The notes beneath the pieces were generated by a model, which worked only from the letters and a program-made list of their open reading frames with translations, did not search any database and was not told the origin of the DNA. From the NCBI GenBank assembly GCA_005885085.1, contig VAXY01000001.1:1-26071 (forward strand): DNA of 26,071 nt, written 5' to 3'. Each line of letters starts with the position of its first letter. The stretch's first letter is position 1. The position numbers and the translations under genes are program-made. Shown one piece after another: positions 14,160 to 21,607 of this stretch. Origin of the DNA: Actinomycetota bacterium (lineage in GTDB: Bacteria; Actinomycetota; Thermoleophilia; Gaiellales; Gaiellaceae).

Positions 14160-15511
14160 AGCGCGGACCGCTGCCGAGAAGCATCCGCGGGCGCCTCTTC
14201 GTGACCGTCGTCGCCGCGGTCGGGCTCGCGCTCGCTGCGATGATCGCGGGCTTCAACGTTCTGCTCCAACACAACCTCTCGCGCAGCGCGGACCAGCTGG
14301 CGCACGCCCGCGCCACCGCAGAGCTGTCTCTCGTGCAGATGCACGACGGCAAGCTCGCCGTCGGCGAGACGGCCGACGACGCCGCGGTCGACAGCAATGC
14401 GTGGGTCTTCGCCGGCACGCGGACCCTGGAAGCCCCGCGCGGCGGAGCGGAGCTCGCCACGGCGGCTCATGCTCTTGCCGCTCGCGCACCGGCCAAGTCG
14501 GATGAGAAGACGAGTAACAGGCGCCTCTACGCCGTGCCGATTGTCAGCAGCGGGCGTCGTCTCGGCACCGTCGTCGCCGCGGTCGCGCTCGCACCCTACG
14601 AGCAGACACAACGGACGGCGCTGGTTGCGTCGCTTGTGCTTGGCGCGGTGTTGTTGCTCCTCGTGGCGGTCGCCGCCCGATGGCTCCTCGTCTCCTCCCT
14701 GCGCCCGGTCGAACGCATGACCCGACAGTCCGCCGAGTGGAGCGAGCGCGATCTCGACCGCCGCTTCGGCCTCGGCGAGCCGTACGACGAGGTGAGCGCG
14801 CTCGCCTCGACGCTCGACCGGCTGCTCGAACGGCTCGCCGCCGGCCTTCGTCGCGAACAACGGTTCTCGGCCGAGCTCTCACACGAGCTGCGCACACCGC
14901 TCGCGCGAGTCATTGCGCAGGCGGAGATCGCGCTTCGCGAGCCGCGCCACCCGGACGACTACCGTGAGACGCTCGTGGACGTCCTCCGCAACGCGCAACA
15001 GGTGTCACGAACCGTCGACGCGCTCGTCGCGGCGGCGCGCCACGACTCCGCCCTCACGCGTGGCACGGCGGACGCAGAGGCCGTCTGTGTGCAAACGCTC
15101 GAAGCGGTCGCGGACATTGCGGCCGAGCGGCAGGTCGAGCTGGTGAACGCGGCCCCCGCGCGTGCGCTCCGGCTCGGGGTGGACGCCGACCTCGCCGAAC
15201 GCATCCTGCAGCCGGTCGTCGAGAACGCCTGCCGCTACGGCCGCAGTCGTGTACGGATCGACGTCGCCCGCGACTCGGCGCGCATCGTCTACCTCGTCGA
15301 AGACGACGGTCCCGGGGTGTCCGCCGACGAGCGGGAGTCCATCTTCGAGCCGGGCGTCCGCGGTGCCGCCGGCCGTGCGACCAACGGTGCCGGCGGTGCC
15401 GGCCTCGGCCTCGCGCTTGCCCGCCGCCTGGCTCGCAGCGCCTCCGGTGAGATCGCCGTCGAACCAGATCACGGAGGTGGTCGCTTCACCGTCTCGCTGC
15501 CGGCCGCCTGA
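14156..15511 (+). CDS. Sensor histidine kinase (HAMP, HisKA, HATPase_c)
   Basis: A 451-aa membrane kinase, cognate to the regulator before it. TM1 is at about 13-36 and TM2 at about 155-180, enclosing an extracytoplasmic sensor of roughly 115 residues without an evident ligand motif. A HAMP linker (SLRPVERMTRQSAEWSERDL) leads to HisKA with phospho-acceptor H243 in FSAELSHELRTPLARV. HATPase motifs follow: N box VVENACRYG, G1 EDDGPGVS, F-like IFEPGVRG, and G2 GGAGLGLALARRLA. GTG at 14156 overlaps the regulator stop (GTGA). As in Bce-type modules, the kinase may sense the state of the co-encoded transporter, although here the sensor loop is large enough to bind a ligand by itself. Confidence 0.94.
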   Translation: MKRGPLPRSIRGRLFVTVVAAVGLALAAMIAGFNVLLQHNLSRSADQLAHARATAELSLVQMHDGKLAVGETADDAAVDSNAWVFAGTRTLEAPRGGAELATAAHALAARAPAKSDEKTSNRRLYAVPIVSSGRRLGTVVAAVALAPYEQTQRTALVASLVLGAVLLLLVAVAARWLLVSSLRPVERMTRQSAEWSERDLDRRFGLGEPYDEVSALASTLDRLLERLAAGLRREQRFSAELSHELRTPLARVIAQAEIALREPRHPDDYRETLVDVLRNAQQVSRTVDALVAAARHDSALTRGTADAEAVCVQTLEAVADIAAERQVELVNAAPARALRLGVDADLAERILQPVVENACRYGRSRVRIDVARDSARIVYLVEDDGPGVSADERESIFEPGVRGAAGRATNGAGGAGLGLALARRLARSASGEIAVEPDHGGGRFTVSLPAA

Positions 15512-15556
15512 GCCGTTCAGGCGCCGTTCAGCCGCCGGCGGAGATGCTGCGCGGTC

Positions 15557-16240
15557 CTGAACGCCGCCGCAGCAGCCCTCGCCGTCCTCCTGCTGGCGCT
15601 CCCCGCAACCGCGCAGCCACGTCGCCTGCTGCTGGGACGCTCGGTCGATGGCCGCCGTATCGAAGGTGTGGAGCTCGGCGACCCACACAGCAGGACGAAG
15701 CTCCTCGTGGTGGGGTGCATCCATGGCAACGAATGCGCCGGTCTGGCGATCGTGCGCGCACTCGAGCGGCTGCCGACGCCCTCCGGCCTCGATCTCTGGG
15801 TGATCGAGAACCTGAATCCCGACGGCTACGCCGCCGACACGCGCCAGAACGCCCACGGGGTCGACCTCAACCGCAACTTCCCCTGGGCCTGGCGCCCGAT
15901 GAGCGGTGTCTTCGAGTCCGGCGCACGTCCACTGTCCGAGCCCGAGAGCAGGATCGCCTACCGGGTGATCCTCCGTATCCGGCCCCGGATCTCGATCTGG
16001 TTTCACCAGCACGAGCGCCTCGTGGACGAGTCGGGCGGGTCCGTCCGTGTCGAGCGGCGGTTCTCGCGACTCGTCGGGCTTCCGCTCAGGCGGCTGCGGC
16101 GCGAGCCGGGGAGCGCTGTCGGCTGGGAGAATCACCGCCTGCCGGGCACGACGGCTTTCATCGTCGAGCTGCCCGCCGGGTCGCTCTCGGCCGAGGCAGC
16201 AGGGCGCTACGCGCACGCCATCCTCGCCCTCTCCGGATGA
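15557..16240 (+). CDS. Secreted M14-family zinc carboxypeptidase (start codon unclear)
   Basis: About 227 aa. All M14 catalytic elements can be read: the zinc pair in HGNE (His codon 15722, Glu codon 15731), substrate-binding DLNRNFPW, a further zinc His in WFHQHE (codons 16004/16010), and the general-base Glu in FIVELPAG (codon 16166). The domain begins LGRSVDGRRIEGVELGDP, a standard M14 opening, and is preceded by a good signal peptide, LNAAAALAVLLLALPATAQP. The enzyme therefore likely acts outside the membrane on peptides or peptidoglycan stem peptides. No canonical start lies before this signal in frame: I assume CTG at 15557. An ATG at 15544 with GGCGGAG just before it is one base out of frame. 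GTG at 15668 would remove the signal and part of the domain. It follows the kinase gene by 45 nt. Confidence 0.85.
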   Translation: MNAAAAALAVLLLALPATAQPRRLLLGRSVDGRRIEGVELGDPHSRTKLLVVGCIHGNECAGLAIVRALERLPTPSGLDLWVIENLNPDGYAADTRQNAHGVDLNRNFPWAWRPMSGVFESGARPLSEPESRIAYRVILRIRPRISIWFHQHERLVDESGGSVRVERRFSRLVGLPLRRLRREPGSAVGWENHRLPGTTAFIVELPAGSLSAEAAGRYAHAILALSG

Positions 16241-16321
16241 AAGCTGGCAGGCTGAGGCGACCTGTCTAGCTCTCCTCTCACTAACCTGCAGCGGCGTCAG
16301 GCACGGCGCCGTCGAAGATCT

Positions 16322-18379
16322 TTGGCGCTCGGTCTCCTCGCGCTCGCAGCTGTCGGCGGACTCGTGTACCGGTTCTCGGCCGATGCAAGGTCGTCCGACC
16401 GGACGGCCGCGCCGAGTCAGCATGTGGCTCACCCTCGTCGCGTAACAGGCGGGCACAAGCCCGCGAAGCGGCCGTCCGTCCGATTGTTCGAGCGGCACAG
16501 CGGCGCATTGCCGGCACCTCTACAAGACGCGGCTGCGGCCGCGCTGGACGATCGCCGCGCGCTGCTGCTCGGTGGGCTCACGGCTGCTGACACGTCGACG
16601 AGCACGATTCTGATCGCACGGGCGGGCGGTGCCGGCCGTCAGGGCGCCCTGCCTGTCGCTCTGCATGACACGGCGGCCGTACGGCTCGGGCGTTCCACGT
16701 ATCTGTTCGGCGGTGGAGACGGCACGAAACAGCTGGACACGATCCTCCGCGTCGCCGCGACGGGTGTCACGGCAACCGTCGGTCGCCTCCCGAACCCGAG
16801 CTCCGACCAGGCAGCGGCCGCGATCGCCGGGACCGCCTACATCGTCGGCGGTTACACCGGCAGCCGTTGGCTCGACACGATCGTCGCCTGGCGACCGGGC
16901 ACGCCGGCGCGGGTCGTCGCGCATCTGCCGACGCCGGTGCGCTACGCGGCAGTGACGGCGGCCGCCGGCAAGCTCGTGATCGCCGGGGGTTCATTGCCGA
17001 ACGGGAGCGCGAGCGACGCCGTGCTCGAGTATGCACCCACCCGCGGCCGGGTGGTCAGGATCGGAAGCCTGCCGGCCCCGACCACGCACGCGGCCGCAGC
17101 GGCGCTCGGCGACGTTGCCTACGTCGTCGGCGGTCGCGGCTCCTCCGTGGGGAGCGCCGCGTCACGCGTCGTCGCAGTCGACCTGCGCTCCAGCCGGATT
17201 CAGCGCGCCGGCCGGCTGTCGACGCCGCGGTCGGATCTCGCCGCCGTCACTCTCGGCACGAGGATCCTCGTCGCCGGAGGGCGTGGAACGAACGGCATCG
17301 AATCGGGGATCAGCGAGCTCGTTTCCCGGACGGCACATGTCCCGGCCCGACGGGTCGCACGCGTGCCCGCGACACCAGCCGGCAACGTGTACGCGTACGA
17401 CCGCGCGAACATGCTCGCCCCCGTGACGCGGACGGCGTTGCCCCGGATTTACGTCCCCAACAGCGAGAGCGCGACGGTCGACGTGATCGACCCGCACACC
17501 TTCAAGGTGGTCGACCACTTCGCGGTGGGCGCGCTCCCACAGCACGTCACGCCTGCCTACGACCTGAAGACGCTCTACGTCACCAACGATCTCGGCAACA
17601 GCCTCACGCCGATCGACCCGCAGACGGGCAAGCCGGGCACGGCCATTCCCGTCGACGATCCCTACAACATGTACTTCACGCCCGACGGCCGGTACGCGAT
17701 CGTCGTGGCCGAGCGTTTGCGCAGGCTCGACTTCCGCGACGCGCACAGCTTCCACCTGCACCACTCGCTATCCGTGCCCTGTGTCGGCGTCGACCACATG
17801 GACTTCTCCGCCGACGGCAGGTACGCGATCGCGAGCTGTGAGTTCTCGGGTCAGGTGATCAAGGTAAACATCCAACGCGAGCGTGTCGTGGGCGTGCTCA
17901 ACCTGCCCGACGGCCGCGCCGGCGTCCCCCAAGACGTGAAGCTCTCGCCGGACGGAAAGATCTTCTACGTCGCGGACCTGAACGCTGGCGGGCTCTGGGA
18001 GATCAACGGCGGCCGCCTGAAGACGGTCGGCTTCCTGCGCACGGGCACCGGCGTGCACGGCCTGTATCCGAGCCGCAACGGCAAGCTGCTGTATGCGACG
18101 AACCGAGGGGAAGGCTCGATCTCCGTGATCAGCTTCCGGACGCGCAGGGTGCTACGAAAGTGGTGGATTCCCGGTGGAGGCAGCCCCGACATGGGCGGCG
18201 TCTCCGCCGACGGGAAGGTGCTGTGGCTCACCGGCCGGTACAGCGGTGTCGTCTACGCCATCTCGACCGGAAGCGGCCGCCTGCTCGCGAAAATCCCAGT
18301 CGGTGCCGGCCCACATGGCCTCTGTGTGTGGCCACAACCCGGCCGCTATTCACTAGGCCATACAGGCATCCTGCGTTAA
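16322..18379 (+). CDS. Membrane-anchored protein with Kelch-like and YVTN/YncE-like beta-propellers
   Basis: About 685 aa. A hydrophobic segment at the start (ALGLLALAAVGGLVY) acts as signal anchor. Residues about 60-340 hold six Kelch-like repeats, recognisable by a hydrophobic strand ending in GG (ALLLGGL, TYLFGGG, AYIVGGY, LVIAGGS, AYVVGGR, ILVAGGR). Residues about 365-680 hold about seven YVTN/YncE-type repeats (TLYVTNDLGNS, FTPDGRYAIVV, FSADGRYAIAS, LSPDGKIFYVAD, SRNGKLLYATN, VSADGKVLWLTG). Both are scaffolds for ligand or protein binding outside the cell; no enzyme motif is seen. TTG at 16322 is the first usual start, yet the frame stays open to 16256 and codes a run of arginines (QRRQARRRRRS) that would make a better anchor; CTG at 16262 or 16286 is therefore possible. 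Confidence 0.85.
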   Translation: MALGLLALAAVGGLVYRFSADARSSDRTAAPSQHVAHPRRVTGGHKPAKRPSVRLFERHSGALPAPLQDAAAAALDDRRALLLGGLTAADTSTSTILIARAGGAGRQGALPVALHDTAAVRLGRSTYLFGGGDGTKQLDTILRVAATGVTATVGRLPNPSSDQAAAAIAGTAYIVGGYTGSRWLDTIVAWRPGTPARVVAHLPTPVRYAAVTAAAGKLVIAGGSLPNGSASDAVLEYAPTRGRVVRIGSLPAPTTHAAAAALGDVAYVVGGRGSSVGSAASRVVAVDLRSSRIQRAGRLSTPRSDLAAVTLGTRILVAGGRGTNGIESGISELVSRTAHVPARRVARVPATPAGNVYAYDRANMLAPVTRTALPRIYVPNSESATVDVIDPHTFKVVDHFAVGALPQHVTPAYDLKTLYVTNDLGNSLTPIDPQTGKPGTAIPVDDPYNMYFTPDGRYAIVVAERLRRLDFRDAHSFHLHHSLSVPCVGVDHMDFSADGRYAIASCEFSGQVIKVNIQRERVVGVLNLPDGRAGVPQDVKLSPDGKIFYVADLNAGGLWEINGGRLKTVGFLRTGTGVHGLYPSRNGKLLYATNRGEGSISVISFRTRRVLRKWWIPGGGSPDMGGVSADGKVLWLTGRYSGVVYAISTGSGRLLAKIPVGAGPHGLCVWPQPGRYSLGHTGILR

Positions 18380-18432
18380 CAGAAAGGCCGGAGCGTGAGC
18401 CAGGCGAAGCCGGCTTACGCGGAGGCGGACTG

Positions 18433-18552
18433 ATGCGAGGCGGCGACGCGAAGCGCCGTACCGTGATCCGCGGAAAAGCTAAGCTTTTCCGCGGATCTAC
18501 CAAGGAGTCGACGTGCGCGTACCTGTCATGTCCAGCGAAAGGGCCTTTGTGA
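18433..18552 (+). CDS. 39-aa leader ORF upstream of the ribosomal-protection gene
   Basis: An ATG with a strong Shine-Dalgarno (GGAGG at 18421-18425, 7-nt spacer) opens a 39-codon frame that ends at TGA 18550-18552, 21 nt before the GTG of the Tet(M)-like gene and in the same frame. The peptide is basic and shows no known motif (MRGGDAKRRTVIRG at the start, LSCPAKGPL at the end). Codons 12-22 are made of the perfect palindrome at 18465-18497, so a translating ribosome would have to open that hairpin. Leader peptides with hairpins are known before tet(M)-type genes. I infer a regulatory role; it could also be a chance ORF. Confidence 0.5.
   Translation: MRGGDAKRRTVIRGKAKLFRGSTKESTCAYLSCPAKGPL
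18465..18497 (+). promoter_or_regulatory. Perfect 33-bp palindrome / 15-bp hairpin, candidate attenuator
   Basis: GATCCGCGGAAAAGC, loop TAA, GCTTTTCCGCGGATC: fifteen consecutive pairs closing a three-base loop, the strongest dyad I saw in the window. It lies 85 nt after the propeller gene and 76 nt before the GTG of the ribosomal-protection gene, inside the leader ORF. No T-run follows; instead TACC and an AAGGAG (18502-18507) come next. It could be a ribosome-controlled attenuator, a terminator without a U-tract, or a DNA operator. The rest of 18380-18573 holds the shorter dyads AAGCCGGCTT (18407-18416) and AAAGG-G-CCTTT (about 18538-18548). Confidence 0.7.
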
Positions 18553-18573
18553 CCTATTCGGAGGGTATGACGC

Positions 18574-20601
18574 GTGCTTCGCAGAACGTTGAACTTGGGG
18601 ATCTTGGCGCATGTAGACGCCGGTAAGACAACTCTCACCGAACGGCTGCTGTACTCGACCGGTGTCATCGACGCGATCGGCAGCGTCGACGCGGGCACGA
18701 CGCAGACGGATTCGTTAGCGCTCGAACGGCAACGCGGCATCACGATCAAGGCGGCGGTCGTGTCGTTCATGATCGACGACGTCACCGTCAACCTGATCGA
18801 CACGCCCGGCCATCCCGACTTCATCGCCGAGGTGGAGCGGGTCTTGAGCGTGCTCGACGGCGCCGTGCTCGTGATCTCGGCCGTGGAAGGAGTGCAACCG
18901 CAGACACGCATCCTGATGCGCGCGCTGCAGCGGCTACGGATCCCGACGCTCATGTTCGTGAACAAGATCGACCGTCGCGGCGCGGACTGCGGGCGGGCGC
19001 TGGCGGCGATCGCGGAGAAGCTCACACCTGCTGTGGTCGGAATGGGATCGGTGCGCGGCGAGGGCACTCGCGGCGCCGTCTACCTCACCCATGCGCCGGG
19101 TGACGAGGCCCACAAGGCGCGATTGGTCGAGCTGCTCGCCGAGCGTGAGGAGGCGTTGCTCGCCAGCTACGTCGACGACGACTCGAACCTCTCGCACCGA
19201 CAGCTGCACGCAGCCCTTGCGGAACAGGCGCAGCGGGCGTTCGTCCATCCCGTCTTCTTCGGCTCGGCGATCACGGGGGCCGGGGTCGACGCGCTGATCG
19301 CAGGAATTGCGGAACTATTGCCCTCGTCCGTCGGCAACGCAGACGGTTCCGTTTCGGCCAGCGTCTTCAAGGTCGAACGCGGCACCGCCGGCGAAAAGAT
19401 CGCGTACGCGCGTGTGTTCTCCGGGACGATCCGCGTACGGGACAGGCTGTGGTTCGGACGCGAAGGGCTCGACGTCGACGACGAAGCGAAGGTCACTGCG
19501 ATCAGCCGCTTCCACGCAGGCTCCGCAATCCGGAGCGCCACGGTTGCCGCGGGAGAGATCGCCCGGCTCTGGGGTCTCGGCGAGATCCGGATCGGCGACA
19601 GGATCGGAGAGCCGGGTTCCAGACCGTGGACAGCACACTCATTCGCCCCGCCCACGCTGGAATCAGTCGTCGCTCCACGTCGCCCGAACGACAAGGGCAG
19701 GCTGTACGTCGCGCTGGGCCAGCTCGCCGAGCAAGATCCGCTCATCAACGTGCGCCGGGACGACCGTCGCGAGGAGATCTCGGTCTCGCTCTACGGCGAG
19801 GTGCAGAAGGAGGTCATCCAGTCGACGCTGGCCGACGACTTCGGCCTCGAGGTCGAGTTTCGGGAGACGACGCCGATCTACGTCGAGCGGCCGCTCGGTG
19901 ACGGCGAGGCGATCGAACGGCTGCATGCGGAATCGAATCCCTTTCTCGCCACCGTCGGGTTGCGCGTCGAGCCTGCAGCCGTCCAATCAGGCATCGAATT
20001 CCGGTTGCAGGTCGACCATCGCAAGGTCCCGACCTACGTCTACAAGACACGCGAACACTTCGCGGAAGCGATGGAGGAGTACGTGCGCCAGACGCTGCGC
20101 GAGGGCCTCTTCGGCTGGCAGGTCACCGACTGCCTGGTGACCATGGTCGAGTCGAACTACAGCTCTCCTGACGGGCCCCCGGCGACGCGTGGACCGCTCA
20201 GCACAGCCGCCGACTTCCGAAAACTCACCCCGCTGGTCCTGATGCAGGCGCTCGGGCGAGCGGGGACGGTGGTGTGCGAGCCGACGGTCCGGGTCAGCGT
20301 CGAGATTCCGGCGCAGACGATCGGGGCAGTGATGCCCGCGCTGGCGCGCCTGGGTGCCGCCGTCGAGACGCCGTCGGTGGAGGGGGAGCTCTCGACGATC
20401 AAGGCGAGCCTGCCCGCCGTGCGGGCGGCTGACCTCCGCCGGCAGCTGCCCGCGCTCACAGGCGGCGAGGGCGTGCTCGAGGCCAGCTTCGATTCCTACG
20501 AACGCGTCAGCGGCTCGATGCCGACCCGGCCACGATCGGACCTCAATCCCCTCGACCGTGCGGAGTATCTGCTGCGCCTGGCCGGTCGCGTCAGCGAGTG
20601 A
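18574..20601 (+). CDS. Tet(M)/OtrA-like ribosomal protection GTPase (EF-G family)
   Basis: A 675-aa translation GTPase. G1 is AHVDAGKTT (12-20), G2 RGITIK (54-59), G3 DTPGH (76-80), G4 NKID (130-133) and G5 about GSAITG. It lacks the EF-G G' insertion and is of ribosomal-protection length. The C-terminal part reads STAADFRKLTPLVLMQALGRAGT, which lines up by eye with STPADFR-LAP-VL-Q-L of Tet(M); this is the domain IV region that reaches the decoding centre. Such proteins release tetracyclines from the ribosome; distant chromosomal actinobacterial members have unproven roles. The tip loop differs from classical YSPV, reading NYSSPDGPPATRGPLST, with an insertion. GTG at 18574 has GGAGG at 18560-18564, an 8-nt spacer. 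A PLP enzyme starts 17 nt after its stop. Confidence 0.9.
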   Translation: MLRRTLNLGILAHVDAGKTTLTERLLYSTGVIDAIGSVDAGTTQTDSLALERQRGITIKAAVVSFMIDDVTVNLIDTPGHPDFIAEVERVLSVLDGAVLVISAVEGVQPQTRILMRALQRLRIPTLMFVNKIDRRGADCGRALAAIAEKLTPAVVGMGSVRGEGTRGAVYLTHAPGDEAHKARLVELLAEREEALLASYVDDDSNLSHRQLHAALAEQAQRAFVHPVFFGSAITGAGVDALIAGIAELLPSSVGNADGSVSASVFKVERGTAGEKIAYARVFSGTIRVRDRLWFGREGLDVDDEAKVTAISRFHAGSAIRSATVAAGEIARLWGLGEIRIGDRIGEPGSRPWTAHSFAPPTLESVVAPRRPNDKGRLYVALGQLAEQDPLINVRRDDRREEISVSLYGEVQKEVIQSTLADDFGLEVEFRETTPIYVERPLGDGEAIERLHAESNPFLATVGLRVEPAAVQSGIEFRLQVDHRKVPTYVYKTREHFAEAMEEYVRQTLREGLFGWQVTDCLVTMVESNYSSPDGPPATRGPLSTAADFRKLTPLVLMQALGRAGTVVCEPTVRVSVEIPAQTIGAVMPALARLGAAVETPSVEGELSTIKASLPAVRAADLRRQLPALTGGEGVLEASFDSYERVSGSMPTRPRSDLNPLDRAEYLLRLAGRVSE

Positions 20602-20617
20602 CCAGAACTGAGGCGTT

Positions 20618-21562
20618 GTGCGACCATCGACGGAGTTGGCCTCGATCCTCGACACCATCGGTGGCACGCCGCTCGTGCGTCTGACGCGCTGCGCGCCCGC
20701 GAACGGCGCCGAGCTGTGGTTGAAGCTCGAGTACAGCAACCCGACCGGCTCGCTCAAGGATCGGATGGCGCTCGCGATGATCGAGGGAGCCGAGCGCGAC
20801 GGCGCACTCGAGACGGGCGATACCGTCGTCGAGTACACGGGTGGAAGCACCGGTCCGGCGGTCGCGCTCGTCTGCCGCGCGAAGGGCTACCGGTGCCTGA
20901 TCGTGATCGCCGACTGTTTCACCGAGGAGCGCTTTCAGCTGATGCGCGCGCTCGGCGCCGAACTCGACATCGTCCGGTCAGTCGAGGGCCGGCCGCGGGT
21001 GACAGCTCAGGACATCCGCAACATGGTCGACCGCGCGGGCGAGCTCGCAGCGCAGCCCGGCCACTATGCAACCGATCAGTTCAACAATCCGTATCCGATC
21101 GCGCACCACCGCGACCACCTTGCGCGCGAGATCTGGGCGCAGACCGAGGGGCGCGTCACTGCGTTCTGCCACGGCCTCGGCACCGCGGGATCACTGATGG
21201 GCGTTTCCGAGGCGCTCAAACCGCGCGGTGTCTTCATCCAGGCGCACGAGCCCGCCGGCTCGGCCGCGATTACCGGCGGCGGCGTGGGCTCCTTTGCCAT
21301 CCAGGGTTGGACCGGCATGGTGATGCCGCACTGGGACGCGGAGCGCGTCGATCACATCGAGCCGATCGAGGACGAGCCTGCACTCGCGATGACCCTGCGG
21401 CTCTCGCAAGAGGAAGGCATCTTCGCCGGCATCTCGACCGGCGCCAACGTGGTCGGCGCTCACAGACTCGCAGAACGACTGGGCTCGGAAGCGGTGATCG
21501 TCACGCTCGCGGTCGACAGCGGCTTCAAGTACATGAGCGTCCCGCCGTACCTCGATCTCTGA
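20618..21562 (+). CDS. PLP-dependent cysteine synthase/CBS-family enzyme
   Basis: A 314-aa fold-type II PLP enzyme of the OASS/CBS superfamily. The opening IGGTPLVRL is typical, and the Schiff-base lysine is K47 in NPTGSLKDRMA. The substrate loop usually written TSGNTG reads T74-G-G-S-T-G here, and the phosphate-binding loop is GLGTAGSLMG. The end GFKYMSVPPYLD is usual. These loop changes suggest a substrate other than plain O-acetylserine plus sulfide; an amino-acid beta-replacement or lyase reaction in the cytoplasm is all that can be said. GTG at 20618 is preceded by TGAGG. It lies 17 nt downstream of the ribosomal-protection gene and is probably on the same transcript, ending at the hairpin that follows. 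Confidence 0.9.
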   Translation: MRPSTELASILDTIGGTPLVRLTRCAPANGAELWLKLEYSNPTGSLKDRMALAMIEGAERDGALETGDTVVEYTGGSTGPAVALVCRAKGYRCLIVIADCFTEERFQLMRALGAELDIVRSVEGRPRVTAQDIRNMVDRAGELAAQPGHYATDQFNNPYPIAHHRDHLAREIWAQTEGRVTAFCHGLGTAGSLMGVSEALKPRGVFIQAHEPAGSAAITGGGVGSFAIQGWTGMVMPHWDAERVDHIEPIEDEPALAMTLRLSQEEGIFAGISTGANVVGAHRLAERLGSEAVIVTLAVDSGFKYMSVPPYLDL

Positions 21563-21566
21563 ACGG

Positions 21567-21600
21567 CAGGGGTCAGACCCCTCCAGGGTCTGATGCCCTG
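21567..21600. terminator. Strong imperfect hairpin between convergent genes
   Basis: CAGGG-G-TCAGACCC, loop CTCCA, GGGTCTGA-TG-CCCTG: an 8-bp inner stem and a 5-bp outer stem separated by a small internal loop. It begins 5 nt after the PLP enzyme stop and ends 7 nt before the end of the small convergent gene, the place for a bidirectional terminator. There is no T-run. The GGTCAGACCC/GGGTCTGA core looks like the dispersed palindromic elements found in some GC-rich genomes, so it may be a repeat family member; only one copy is in this window. Confidence 0.6.
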
Positions 21601-21607
21601 AACTTGG

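Noticed and set aside
15512..15543. GTTCAGGCGCC/GTTCAGCCGCC near-repeat after the kinase stop, considered as a terminator or attachment site.
   Set aside because: It is a short direct repeat with no stable stem, no T-run and no mobile gene nearby.
18513..18626. A 37-codon GTG frame with AAGGAG, overlapping the start of the ribosomal-protection gene.
   Set aside because: It runs into the conserved GTPase N-terminus in another frame and has no recognisable product. I keep it only as a possible part of the leader mechanism, not as a gene.
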